Assembly: GCA_964007475.1 (NCBI GenBank)
Contig: OZ023273.1
Location: forward strand, 68,962,445-69,026,444
Direction of reading: 5' to 3'
Length of the DNA: 64,000 nucleotides
Source of the DNA: Hybos culiciformis
Lineage: Eukaryota > Arthropoda > Insecta > Diptera > Hybotidae
This document shows positions 46,252 through 58,486 of this stretch, one piece after another. Positions within the stretch are counted from its first letter, which is position 1. Each line of letters begins with the position of its first letter. The notes beneath the pieces were generated by a model, which was given only the letters and a program-made list of their open reading frames with translations, was not told where the DNA came from and made no database searches. The translations under genes were made by a program, and so were the position numbers.

Positions 46252-46650
46252 AACTTACACCATGTCTTTGACTCAGGTTGGGGGTCGTTATAGGCTATTT
46301 TAAAATTTGATTGGCCTCCTACCCAACGACCTCTCCTGGTGGAGGATTTCAAAAGTTTGTCCGATTTCCTTTTAATTTGATAGGTGTATAAAAAGAGGAA
46401 ATGATTAAACACAGCAATTTCGTAACAAAAATTCCTCTTCGAATACAAATATAGAAATCAATTTCTTTATTAATACAAAATATTAAAAACTAAACCAGTC
46501 AACCGATCTTACACCGTCTCTTTGTGTCGGAGTCGTTATAGGCTATTTTAAAATTTGAATGGCCCTCTATCCAGAAACATCTCCCAGGGGCACTGCAAAA
46601 GTTTTTCCGATTTGAAATGAATAAAAACACAAATTTGGTTTGGTTTGGAA
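46252..46650. repeat. two diverged tandem units, period about 257 bp
   Basis: TTACACCATGTCTTTGACTC at 46254 and TTACACCGTCTCTTTGTGTC at 46509 start units that share GTCGTTATAGGCTATTTTAA then AATTTGAnTGGCC, CATCTCCC/CCTCTCC, and AAAAGTTTnTCCGATTT. This may be a dispersed insect repeat inserted twice or a short satellite. The minus-strand frame over the first unit shares SNFKIAYND with the second unit, which is only a consequence of the repeat. Confidence 0.7.
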
Positions 46651-47000
46651 ACCTGTTTAAGGGAAGGATATCATAAGTTCATTCGATTTCGTACAATTTG
46701 TATGTGTTGAATATGTAAAAATGATAAATCTTAATTCCCCTTAGATACTTTGCCCAAATCTATAAAATAATTAGCTCCTTATAATTGTCTACCAACCTGA
46801 TAACAAAAATTCCATTAAGAAAAATAAATCATTCAGAGTCTGTAGGTACACTGTAAATATTTTTTACTACTATTAAAGTAGGTTATTCTGTTTCCTATTT
46901 CCAGAGTAGTAAAATTACTAGTAAATTTTTTATAGAAGTTTTATTTAAAAAAGAAGTATTATTTACTTCATAAATAGATTAATATTAAATAATTTTGATC

Positions 47001-47278
47001 GAAAAACCAAGTAATTTATATACTTTAAATAGAGTAAAATTGCATTTTCTGGATATTAATTTTAAACATACAAGTTAAATTTTCCTCTTAAAATAGAGTA
47101 ATTTAAAAATACAAACTGTCGTTTTTGAGCTTTTTGCTCGAAAACCGAAGTAATTTATATACTTTGAATAGAGTAAAATTACATTTTCTGGATATTAATT
47201 TTAAACATCCAAGTTTAATTTTCCTGTTAAAATAGATTAATTTTAAACTACATTACTTCATTTTTGGAGTCATATTAT
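47001..47278. repeat. 139-bp tandem duplication
   Basis: Two head-to-tail copies sharing GTAATTTATATACTTTRAAT, AGAGTAAAATTRCATTTTCT and GGATATTAATTTTAAACATM. About 90% similar by eye over the first 80 bp. Confidence 0.85.
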
Positions 47279-47487
47279 TTTGTGGTTTTTTATTATTGAA
47301 AAATCAATATTTTAATTCATATATGTTTTTCACATTTATGTGATATACATAAGAATTTAAGATATCACATATATTATACAAAATCAAAATATTTTTACAA
47401 AAGAAAAATATGAATTCTATTTTTCAAATGATTACAACTTTACGTTCTTATTGTTATATAATTATTAAGTTGCTTTTTTTATTTGAA

Positions 47488-47915
47488 TTAAAAGATTTGT
47501 TGATCATCGTAAATTTTTTTGGTTTCGTCAGTGAATGAACGTTCTAAAAAGATTTTTAATTAGAAATTAATTAAAGATTTGAAAATAAAAATTATGTACT
47601 TACTGTAAATGGCAAACGAAGGTGTATTTGCTGGTATTTTTTCTCTTATATTTTCTACAGTATTTCCAACCTGCAATATATATAGTATGTTAATTTATAT
47701 ATGTACATGTTTCGTTATATATTTACCTTACATCGAATTTTCGATTAAAAAAATTATTCCGATTTTTAGCTTAGTGATGAGACCTGCAGGTCAACGAAAT
47801 AGCACAATATCTAGCATCTTTTTCAAAAAAGAATCTGGATATCCATATGCAGCTTGTTGTGCAACACTTCTGAGTATTGATATCAGCATGTAATAAGAAT
47901 ACTGAATACTGCAAT
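47488..47915 (-). CDS. short split coding segment, three candidate exons, unrecognised
   Basis: Minus strand. Exon a (47915 to about 47794): after TTGCAG, a frame reads LRSVAQQAAYGYPDSFLKKM and LDI. Exon b (47670-47604): between TATTGCAG and ACA|GTAAGTA it reads VGNTVENIREKIPANTPSF and AIY. Exon c (47543-47488): after TCTTTTTAG it continues in frame, RSFTDETKKIYDDQQIF and TAA, with AATAAA just beyond. The b-c junction is convincing: good sites, one shared codon, immediate stop and poly(A) signal. The a-b junction has only a weak phase-0 donor (ATT|GTGCTA), and reading past it meets TGA. A first exon with ATG near 48056 (MAEHFHHLQRTAQRQ) is possible. Function unknown; it could be a captured gene copy or the element's own gene. 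Confidence 0.4.
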
Positions 47916-48495
47916 TCTATTATTATGTAAGCAAAAGTATTCATAATTTCTGATTTTGATCTAATAGAAATTCAATTTTAAGCCAATTATTTTAATTATT
48001 TGAAAACAATTTTGTCGCTGCGCTGTTCTCTGTAGATGATGAAAGTGTTCCGCCATAAAATCACAAACACTGCATTTTAATTTTGTTTAATTTAATAATT
48101 CAATTTAGTTTTAATTTAATAATTCAAAAATAATTTACAGAAATTTTACAAACTTGAGGAAAGCGTCTTTTTTGAATACACGAACACGACTAATCATAAT
48201 TTTTTTTCTTCTGCGAATTGAGCGTACTTAGAAATTGTACTAAAATTACTCAATTTATGAAACATATCAAAATGAAAATTACTCTTGTTTTGGAGCAATT
48301 GATATTTTCGCAGCTTTTGTAGTCAATTTACTCTAGAATTGAAGCACAATTTTTATTTACTTTAAAATTGAAGTAATTTTCCTACAAAAGTACAATTACT
48401 CTATAAGGTAGCAATTTAACTTCAATTTTGAAACAGAAATCTACATTAAATGTGGTATAATTACTCTGTACAAATCGACGTTTTTACATAGCTAA

Positions 48496-49440
48496 GCACG
48501 GCTTGACGGATAGTTTATATATAAAACTAGGTACTTTAACGGATTAGATTTCTACGATTTTCCTTATTCTACGATGAAAATTTATCAAAGAGTTTATTAA
48601 TTTATGACTTATGACTAAGCAAATTCAATACTCATAGTGAACTTAAATTGTCAACAGATATAGGTACATAACATCTTAGAATGTACTAATTAGAGACTAT
48701 TGAATTGAGAATTTCGTCACAATTTTGAACTTTATTTTCATATTTCCATTGATTTTTTAGTTAGGTATTTTGAGGCACTTTCGTCAGATCGTTAGAGCAA
48801 TTTTAGAATTAAAGATTTTTACCTTTTTAATTAGATAACAGTTATAATTTCTTAGTTTTCTTTTATTTCCCGACTATTTTTAAAATTAATTTATTTTTAA
48901 TTTATTTCAATTAATTAGAGTTTTTTTTTTAATAAAATTTTTAATTTCCTCATCTTTTGTATATACATGTATAAAAAATATTGCACTCTAAATTACTTTA
49001 TCTTTTTCAATAATTGCGGAAAACGTATATTCTTTCTATTCTATGCTTTTTTATTCGTTCATTCTGTTTTTTTTTTTGCTACATATTTAATGAGTTGAAA
49101 ATTGAAATGAGCCATAAAAGTAAAAGCATTTTTTTGTGTGTGTATGTATAAATATTGCACAGAAAAACCTTAAATCAAACAATATAACTTTATTTATATT
49201 CTAGAAACCAGAAATTCTCAAAATGTTTATTTTTCTTTAAAATGTTTTTTAAAAACTTAATCTTTTTGAGACATGCAGTTAAGTGATAAAATCCATTACG
49301 CTTTTATATATATTTTTATTGCAAGAAAAAAAAAAACATTATATATATGTTTATAAAACTAACATTCGAATATATGGTGTAGTAGTAGTACTAAAAAATA
49401 TCGCTATAAATAAGAATGAATAGGAAACTGCATTAATGCT
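48496..49440. other. AT-rich DNA, nothing seen
   Basis: No gene or repeat supported. Confidence 0.45.
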
Positions 49441-49599
49441 AATGCGTTAAGAAAATATTGAATTTAATGGTTTTTTATTATAAAGCGATTTATTCGTATG
49501 AATTACTACAAATATAAACAAGAAATATTTTTTTATTTTTTTTTTCCAAACATTTTTCAATTTATTATAAAACAAGAAAATGCAACAATTATAGTTTTT

Positions 49600-49860
49600 G
49601 AAGACAATATGGACAAATTTGTATAAATTCCTTTTCGAAAATATTATAAGATAACGACTGTAGAGGAGTCGAGAAGATATGAAATAGTTAAGAAAAGGGA
49701 GTGAAATGCCTCTGAAGAGCCTTAAAGCAGGCTTCCGCAAAGTCTTCAATGTGCATTGAGTACTAGGCGAAACATCGATCAACCAGTTCTTATAAGATAT
49801 CAACCTTAACGGTTGACAGTAGTTTTAGGAAGCTGTTTAAATTAATAAACCTAATCTATA
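49600..49860 (-). repeat. GC-richer unclassified relic
   Basis: The minus strand reads GGTTGATCGATGTTTCGCCT then AGTACTCAATGCACATTGAA and CTTCAGAGGCATTTCACTCC. The patch stands out in base composition and lies in a 118-codon frame (49447-49803) whose first half has mixed composition and second half is AT noise. It may be a retroelement end. No family recognised and no splice pair supported. Confidence 0.3.
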
Positions 49861-52800
49861 ATTATCAATACCACTAAGACATGACGACGGCGACTCTTGA
49901 ACTTCAAACTCGAAAAAAATCAAAACTTTGAATGTTCAAAATGATTCTTGTCTTCTTCTCTTTGACCGGACTTCTATTAAGAAGCTGAATCTTTGCGATA
50001 TTTGATTTGAAAATATAATATCTTAAATTAACTTTGAATATTTTTAACCCACTTTAAGTTCATAATATCTAATATTTGTTATACTAAATAATAGTTTGGT
50101 TAAATATGTTGTTAAATTTTTGAATATACATATATATACAGTAAATTTTAAAAAAGCTTTAATAACGAAATAACAAGAGAATAGAATACTATATATGTTC
50201 AATTTTCTTGCAACCTAATTTTTTATTAAAATAAACCTTTTATTTAATGCACTAAAAGATTTTTGGATAAATGCCAAAAATATTTGGAAAACCAAAAACG
50301 GCTCATCTACATTTATATGTACAGAGAGATTTGTATATGTTTAGTTAAATATATATTTAAATTTTTGACTAAATTGAAAATTTAATAATAAATCAATAAA
50401 CCTAGAGTTACATATTTTGCGCAATCAATTTTGTGACCTCAAATATAATATATATAAAAATTTACGTATAAAAAATAAATTTGATAAATTAAAACTTAAT
50501 TATAATTTTTTTTTATATGTAAAAAAAAAACAATATTAAATTTCAATCATGAACTCTTAATATAATTTTTTTTAACCTTTATTTTGTTAACAATCCCTTG
50601 TCATTCAATTAAAAAAAAGTAAAAATTTTTTTTTGACATAATAAATGAACTTCAAATTATTAAAAACCACAGGATTAAATCTATTTTAATACTTAGATTG
50701 AGGTTTGGTCGCACCAATTATACTTTCATTAAAATCTCGTTAATGAATTTGGTAAGTATAATTAACATATATAACTTTATAAAATTATATCTTCATACAT
50801 CTATGATATATGTACATAATATAAAATACGATCTTTTTAGGAGAGATTTTGATTGATGACATCAAATCATTATATAGTTTCTTTATTTGAACAAAAAATT
50901 AAATAAAAATTGTTTTCGATTACCTAAATATAATTTTCTATTGTATATGAAATAATATTGAAAAAAATGTTATCTAATGCGTGATTGTGTAAAAAGAACT
51001 GAAGATATTTTAATTGAAGACTTCAAATATTACAGAATTTGAAACAAGATAATCTCTTTCAAGTGGAGAACTTGAGTAGAGAACTTGAGAAAAACTAATA
51101 ATAAAAATATCCCCTCCATAAATAAATAAATATGAAACCACTCTCTTAATGTACATGACCTTTATCATAATATAGAAAGAAACTTTGTAATTCCTTAAAT
51201 TATTTTATATAGAAATTTTCCATCAATATAAAGTTATTTATATACATTTCTTTTATCAAATAGACATAAAACATATATCTCATTCATTTCACATACGAGT
51301 ATACATTTAATTTAGATATATTAAATCATGAAAATTTATAGAACTTACAGCAACAACAATAAGACATAAAGTATAAATGATATTAACTACACAGATCTAA
51401 AAATAAGAAATATTTTAAAACATAAGAAATTTTTTTTCATTTTTAAGTGGTTTTTTTTTTAGCATACGTTTTATCTTTTTTTTTTCCAAAACCTTTCAAG
51501 ATTAGATTTTTCCTATGCAAGGTTAAATGACCGGCCTGCGTAAAATTATTATTATTACAGTTTGAGACGTGATTTGGAAAAGGGAAAAATATTGAATGAA
51601 ATGATGCAGTTGTTGAAAATAAAATTGAATTAATAATTCAATTTAGATTTATGTTTTAATATAATTATCTTATCATATATAATATATATGCTTAGTACAA
51701 TCAAAGTCATGGGAAGATGACGACGAATTGTTTTGTTGAAAATTAAATAATAAATTTTGAAAAGTCATTTACACACTAATTTATCATTTTACCGAAGGCT
51801 CAATGTTTTCTAACTACATATATCAGTCCTCTTATTATAAATATTACGATCAAGAATTTTGGACAATGTTTCAACAGTACATGAGTATATAATTTAATAT
51901 ATAAATTTAATATACATATATATTTTTTGTATTTTCCTAATTTAAGAAATAAAATATAAAACATGTTTTTATCCTCAATATTTTAATAAATAAGTAAATA
52001 TAATTTATCAAATAAGCAAAATAAATGAAAGACGACCTTTTATCAAATTTTTTTTTTTTTTTATATATTCTTTTGCTTAATGAAAAATAAATAAAATACT
52101 GAATTGAATGGCTCGAAAATTGGAAAATCAATATAATGATGAAATTTTGATATCAAGAGTTTGTATTACATATATATATGTTATGTAAAGCTACATATTT
52201 TATAGTATATAGTATATTATATGTAATAGATTTTAGTTTATATTATTATTTGTAATAGATTTTATTAAATATTTAGATATGCTCATTTAATTTCTTAAGT
52301 TCGAAAAATTAAAAATATTGGACAGTTGATGGTTAGGGATTAATATTTTTCTTTTTTTTATGTATAAAATTAATAATAGTTTTTACTATTTCGAAAACTA
52401 CTTTGGAAATTTATTTAATTGCATTTTCAATTGTGAAATAATAATTTTGAAATTTGTTATATTATCGTTATCTATATGAATGCTTTCTCTAAAGGATTAA
52501 TTTCTGATTTAAATGTCAATTAAATATTCAAAGATTTTATTATTTAAAACGTAAATATTGTCGCTCTGCAAATAAGAAGAGAATAATCATTAATTTTACA
52601 AAAGAAATAAATTCAAATAGCAAATTTAATATTGAAATATTAGATTTTAATGTGAATTAATTGATTTTTATTGATTTCAAAAGTTTTCTATATTCTATAT
52701 ATATACATAATTCAAAATAATTTTTTTTCGATATTATTCCAATTATTTTCTATTACATACGAATTATATACAATGTAGCTAGTTAATCATAATTCCATGG

Positions 52801-53014
52801 AAATCTAAAAAAGTGAAAATATTCTATCGTTTATTTCGGAGAAAAATTTGTACAATTTCAATTTGTATTTAAAGCATTGCAACATTTATAGGCAAACATA
52901 CATTCGAATTATATGTGTTTTCGTAATAAAAATCATAACTTTGTAAAATGTGACAAATAATTCGCGATAAAATATTTTTCAAATATATTTATATATTGGT
53001 AAATATCCCTTGGT
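49861..53014. other. AT-rich DNA, nothing firm
   Basis: About 3 kb without recognisable genes. A plus-strand exon-like interval at about 50697-50751 is listed among rejected items. Confidence 0.45.
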
Positions 53015-53133
53015 GATATCTCCACTTAACGTGCAATCCTACATTCACACTAGTGTCACTCTCTATGCGTACACGAAGACGAAAGTGCTTTGAACATAAA
53101 GTGAAACATGTTTCACTCTGAAGTGGAGATAGC
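53015..53133. mobile_element. small palindromic element (119 bp)
   Basis: Left GATATCTCCACTTAACG and, in complement, right GCTATCTCCACTTCAGAG share TATCTCCACTT. The interior includes ACACTAGTGTCACTCT and GAAACATGTTTCACTC, both palindromic. No clean target duplication. Confidence 0.45.
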
Positions 53134-53871
53134 TTATTACTTCCTCCAGCACGTAAAATAAATACTTCGTTGAATGGTTTGTGTTTTTTTAGTTATAGCA
53201 GCAGGTTTCAAGGATTTAAAATAAAAATTAAAAATTGTAATCAAATTGAAATTAAATATAACAAGGCCAGAAGCGATGAAATGAACTTTGATTGACTTTT
53301 TAATATTTTTTTCTGCATAAATGGTTCATTGATTTTTTTTCTTTTGCGGGCTATACATACCACTGTTATCCATTTCACAGTTTTTATTTAAAATGACTTT
53401 TTTATTTAAATAGAAAATTTTACTACGTGGGATTGGCTGTAGTGTTGTTTATATCAAAGAAAACATTATAACTTCTATAACTTTTGACCTAAAGAACCAA
53501 GAGGGCTCAAAATAGGCTTAAAATTATCATGGTAATTTTTTATTTATTATTTAATTATTTATCATCAGAAAATTAAATTATTTCTAAATTGCTCGTAAAT
53601 GAATGTTTTGATGTTTTGTATTACGCATATTTTGAGTATAATTTCAACAAATTTTTTACGATTAGTGTTAAATTAACGCCACTTATCTATGATTCTATGA
53701 AACTATCAAGCGAATTTAATGCAAATGTATCGGAATGAAATTATGCAATAATTCAGATATTAGGAAAAAATTAGTTCAAATATTTTTTTGTGCAAATTTT
53801 TTGTGGTTAAAAAAAATTAAAAATATCTTTCACATTAATATTAGGGATGTTTAAAGTGATAAAACAATCGT
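53134..53871. other. AT-rich DNA, nothing seen
   Basis: No gene or repeat supported. Confidence 0.4.
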
Positions 53872-54027
53872 TTTATAAGCTGTGCAAACTTCGGGTTTAA
53901 ATAAGGTTTCACAAATATTTATAAATAGTTGTTGAGTTAAAAGAGGTTTATTATACAAAAAATTTAGGTGTTTTAAAGTTGAGTTAAATGTGAGTTAAAT
54001 CAGATTCACCAGATAAAACCCAGCATT
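53872..54027 (-). repeat. dispersed repeat family C, copy 2
   Basis: Complement of the 45021-45168 copy, from AAACTTCGGGTTTAAATAAG to ATAAAACCCAGCATTG. The two copies face opposite directions about 8.7 kb apart. Confidence 0.7.
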
Positions 54028-54087
54028 GTTTATTTAGATTCATTTAATATGATCTGAAATAGCGTAATCAGAACATATTCATTAAAC

Positions 54088-54644
54088 CAGAGATTCCCAA
54101 CCTGGGGTCCATGGACCCCTTGGTGGTACGTTAACCAATTCTGAGAGGTACGTGGAACTGTTCGTATTGAAAAAAAAAATATATGTATATCCTTTTTACG
54201 GCTTACACATAATTTCAAAATCTAATTTTCTTTCCAAAATTTTGTGAATTGTGTATAATTGTGTATATTTTAAATAAGTACATTAAAACTCATAACGAAA
54301 TCTTCAAAAAAAATGTTGATGGTATCATTCCTCCAACTTTTAATGTCGATAATTGGATTAGAAACGCCTTCACAATTTCATTAGACAAGATTGTTGACAC
54401 TGATAATGATAACGCAAAAGATGAACCCATTGACTTGAGAAATAACATGAAAACTCGCAGTGATTTTGAAACAATGATGCTGGATCAATTTTGGTGCTAA
54501 TAAAGCGAGGCGTATCTAATCACAACGTGCGTTAAAATTTTTTATTCCGTTTGTTATAACCTGTATGCACTCTTTTTTAGGGGTACGTAAAGATTCAAAT
54601 CATTATCAAGGGGTACAAATATTTCAAAAGGTTGGGAACCATTG
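54088..54644 (+). mobile_element. hAT deletion derivative with perfect 8-bp target duplication
   Basis: CATTAAAC at 54080-54087 and 54645-54652 brackets 557 bp with inverted ends CAGAGATTCCCAACCTGGGG and, in complement, CAATGGTTCCCAACCTTTTG. Subterminal GGGGTACGTAA/GGTACG motifs occur at both ends. The centre keeps a C-terminal piece of a transposase gene (54300-54570). Terminal CA(G), an 8-bp duplication and the protein scrap all indicate hAT. Confidence 0.9.
54249..54570 (+). pseudogene. hAT transposase C-terminal remnant
   Basis: The open frame to 54500 includes NVDNWIRNAFTISLDKIVDT, EPIDLRNNMKTRSDFETMML and DQFWC, then stops, but similar codons continue: AYLITTCVKIFYSVCYNLY. The order W-x-RNPF, then (I/L)DLxxD, F...MxLDxFWC, and the AVKIxxPFxTTYLC-like stretch matches hAT transposases of the SCAND3/ZBED type. 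The N-terminal zinc finger and DDE core are gone, removed with the 5' part of the element, and the last conserved residues before the 3' end are also lost. It cannot be functional. Confidence 0.7.
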
Positions 54645-54652
54645 CATTAAAC

Positions 54653-57248
54653 CAAAAAAATCTGTTCGGCATGTGCGTTTGAATGATAAAAGAAAAAAAA
54701 AAACTAAAAAAAACCATAAAAAAAAGTAATTTTTTTTTTTGTATACCTATTTTTATTTTTCAAATTTCAATTTTAAAATAATTAATTCACTTATAGAATT
54801 TTTTTTTAATATATATTTTTTAAGTTATATTTGATTAAATTTTATTCACAAATTTTTATTTAAAAATTTAACAAAAAAATTAAGAAAAAAACTACAAAAT
54901 TAAACCTGGTTAAAAAAAAAAGCTGATTTAATTTATGAATAAAATTCCTAGTTTGGAAAACATATTAGTTAGGCAACTAAAAATGTGTAACAACAAGTAA
55001 GAATTATTGTTTTGGAATATAACCCTAATTATAATAAATTTGTAAAATTAACATTGTCTTGTTAAATTTTTTTTATTTTAAATATGATTAACATTTGAAC
55101 AATTATTTTTACATTACCATCGAATTTTTGTTTTCTCTTAAAATAACATTTTTCAAAACTTTATTTAATTTGAAAAATAGAAAAAAAAAAATTAAATTGA
55201 TTTTCGTTTTTTTTTTAATAACCAGAAAGTGAACTTATACAAAAATTGTTATTGAAAAATTCTCTTTTATGTCGAATCATTTTGAAAGAAATAATTCTGA
55301 AATTTTTTGCATATCACTACAAAAACAATATATCAGATGGAAAATGCTGAGTATTGGTTAACTGAGTGGGAAAATTGTTATTTCCTTTCTTTCTTTTTTT
55401 TTGGTTTTTGAACCTAAAAGAACAAGTCAAAATACTAATTTTTTTTTTGCCTTAAACAAATCATTTTTATAAGAAAACTCGTCCACATTTTTTGTGTTTT
55501 TTTTGTGTGCTTGAAAGTAAAGATTTTTTTTTTTTTGGTTCGAATAAAAAGCTTTCAATAAAATTTCACTGATAAAATAATTTTGGTGACAATTCAATTT
55601 CATAAAGAGAGTTTTTTTTTTTTGTTTTATTAATATTTAATTATGAACAATGTCAATATTATAATATGAATAACTTGACGATTTTTTGTACCTATCAAGA
55701 GGTGCGGTCATGGAGAAGTTCTTGCAAGAATGGCTTTCATCTGTTCACATTATATACTCAACATATACCTACACTATGTAGAACTATCAGTAATAATCTG
55801 TTAAATAAGTGCATAGATCAATCAGAAGTATAAATTCAATTTTAATCCTATGTTGAAAATAATCGGATATAATTTTTTTTTAATTAAGAAACTTTCCATA
55901 TCTCTGATTTTTCATATGACAACACTTATAAAGCAATACAAAAAATTTTTTATTCAAATTGTTTTGTATGTAAAACATAAAGTTCTGTAATTGAATAATA
56001 TTTATTACTATATAATTTTTCATATAATAATAATATGCATATTTTCGAAATGCAAACAACAAAAGTAATTATGATAAAAAGTTTTGAAAAGTTTTCAAAA
56101 TTTGAAATGGAAGTATGTATGTCCGGTTGTGGGTTTCAGTCAACAAACTAAAGTTTGAGCATTTTATTCCATTGTTAAGTTAGATTTTTATTTTAAATGT
56201 TTTCATCGTTTTTTGAATGTTCAATTTTCAACATTCATTTAATTATTTCACACTACTGTTAAAAATATTTAAGAGCATTTTTTTTTTAGTTAAAAGCAAG
56301 GACGTGATTAGAACTTTTTCTAAAAAAAAACTAACATTTTATTCTAAACAATGTTTATTTCAAAAAAAAAAAAAAATTTGAAAAAAAAACTATTTTATAA
56401 TTTAAACATAAAATAATTTCAAGTTACCGAGAAGATAGAAACAAAAATAAAGTTTGTATATGAAACAACAATATATATATAATATATAAATATTATTATA
56501 TACTCGTATATTCGTATATACAAAATAAAACTTGGAAAAATTTATTTTCTGGTGAAAAATGTACATCAGAAGAGAAGTAAATATAAATAATTTATGGTTT
56601 GCCTTCGAAAAAAAAAAAATAAAATAGAAATAAACAGAAAAAAAAATTCGAAAAACCAGAATCCTTCTTAAATCCTTTATCTATGAATTATTTCATTATA
56701 TACATTGACTAAAGAAAACAAATTGTGCTTATTTTGTCTGCGAATAATTGTCTATTAAAATATTTTGGGTAAAACTCTCGTTTCTTGTTTTCTGTATTTT
56801 AATTTTTTTTTTGTGGAAAATTCATTTAGAAAAACCTAAATATTTATTTTTAGGTATATATTAAAAAAAAAATAAACAGAAAGATTTTTTTTTTAAAATA
56901 CAATTTGAATTTCCTTTTCTTAGAAGCTGTTAAAAAAATAAAAATAACAAATTTTTTTAATTTATTTAAAAATAAAAGTATGTTGTCGCTATATAGATTT
57001 GCTGGCTATATTATTATTATTATTATTATATTTTTTAAATATAAATCTTATTGTAAGGCATCTCTGAAACATACAATATTTCTATATATACCTAGTATAG
57101 TGTTATTCATATTAGAATTTAATGAAATAATTACAAGTAATTGTGAAAAATATAAATCTTGTTTTTAGTATATGTATTTTATAAATATTAAATTGCGGTT
57201 ATTCAAATAATAAATCTATATTTTAGAGCTCCAAAGTTCTGCTCATAC
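54653..57248. other. AT-rich DNA, nothing firm
   Basis: A patch at 55690-55745 is slightly GC-richer with weak exon-like borders on both strands (see rejected items). The 87-codon frame at 56905-57168 is Ile/Lys/Phe-rich noise. Confidence 0.45.
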
Positions 57249-57291
57249 CTTCACACTTGGAGCTTGCTTGTACAAAGAAATCAGTGTCAAT
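57249..57291 (-). CDS. candidate 43-nt coding exon, minus strand
   Basis: Minus strand: GATATTTAG acceptor, then IDTDFFVQASSKCE plus one base, then donor AAG|GTATGAG. The composition is protein-like. It would fit phase 0 at its start, as does the candidate start exon 1.2 kb upstream, but it leaves phase 1, which does not match the phase-0 microexon at 22213, so further exons would be needed. The plus strand offers a competing reading over the same bases: TATTTTAG then SSKVLLIPSHLELACTKKSV, SI and TAA at 57295. Only one can be right. Confidence 0.25.
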
Positions 57292-58486
57292 CTAAATATC
57301 TAACGTTAAAGGATTTTAAATATAACCTTATTATATTTGATACATACGTTTAAAAGATGGACTGCCGAAACAATAAAAACACATTACAGTCAGACTGAGA
57401 AATATATAATTCATGAAAATTTATTTTCCTAAAATTAATTCTCAACTTGGAAAATGAAAAACAGATTTTTAGTAATTAGGAAAAATAAGCATTAATTTTT
57501 TCTCATATAAATATTTAACAAAGATAAATTTATTTTGATAGATAGTATTACATGTACGTTTATACATTCTATCTGTATAGAAGACATTATACGTTGTGTA
57601 AATCTTATCTAATATGAAAGGATAATATATAAATGTAGAAAGGTATTAGGTTTTTTTTTTTCAGAATTTTAAATAAAGTACATAGATTAAAGAATTTTTT
57701 TTTGTTGCTATGTATCGCTACACCATTTAAGGTTTGTATAAATTTGTACGCATCTTTAATCTAATATAGCCAACATTTTTAATTCGCTTTAATTTTTTTT
57801 TATTTCTTTTAACATAGTGGTGGTGTATTCACCTAAGCTTAAAAAATTTACAATTTATATGGTTTGAATTATTCTCATCATAAAGCATTTGAATTTAGAA
57901 TGTCATTGTAATTGAAAATATGTAGGTTTTAAAATTTCTATTGTTTCTAAAATCCAAATCTTAACTTTTTATTATAAATCTTGATTAGTTTTTTAAAGAT
58001 AAAAGCGAACCAATTATTATTATTATTATTGATCGAGTTTATTTTATTTTCATAACTTATCTTATTCTAATTTTTCTTTCGCAAACTAATAAAGCTTAGA
58101 ATTAAGGGCCCCAAGTTGTATCTAACTTATAAATAAAATTAAATTATTAATGTTTTTCTATTTAAATAAAAAAAAAATAATAAGATTCTGGTTATCCTGT
58201 TTAATATCAAAAAATTTATATGTACTAGAAACAAATTATGTTAATTAATATAATTTATATAAATAAATAAGAATTTTGCTTTGAGGACCATATGTATATT
58301 TTCTTAATTGATTAGTAATTGTTTTATTTCTTTTATAGGTTTAAATTCAATATGAAATTAAATTAAAACATAAAATCGTAAAATTAAAAATCTAAATATT
58401 AAGAAAATTCAAATATTGTTCAAAAATAATCCAAAAGGTTTGTATAATATTCGAATTATTTTAATAATGGCGGCAAGACGACTTAC
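57292..58486. other. AT-rich DNA, nothing seen
   Basis: No gene or repeat supported. Confidence 0.4.

Larger units (their letters stand above)
46853..48495. mobile_element. inverted-repeat element enclosing a split coding segment
   Basis: The outer left (46853-47280) and the complement of the outer right (48495-48200) share GTAGRTTWTTCTGTTTC near the edges and a recurring AGAGTAAnTT motif: four or more copies in one orientation at the left, five in the opposite orientation at the right. The left arm also has a 139-bp tandem duplication (47001-47139, 47140-47278). Between the arms lies a minus-strand coding segment with introns (47488-47915). The arms are diverged, so the element limits are approximate and the class unknown. 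Confidence 0.45.

Noticed and set aside
49447..49803. 118-codon minus-strand frame
   Set aside because: Half lies in an unclassified repeat-like patch and half is AT noise; no homologous motif or splice support.
50697..50751. Plus-strand interval between TACTTAG and TTG|GTAAGT reading LRFGRTNYTFIKISLMNL
   Set aside because: Good donor but no second exon, promoter or similarity to support it.
55699..55745. Exon-like borders on both strands in a slightly GC-richer patch
   Set aside because: Weak sites (CTATCAAG acceptor, GTACAA donor) and conflicting strands.
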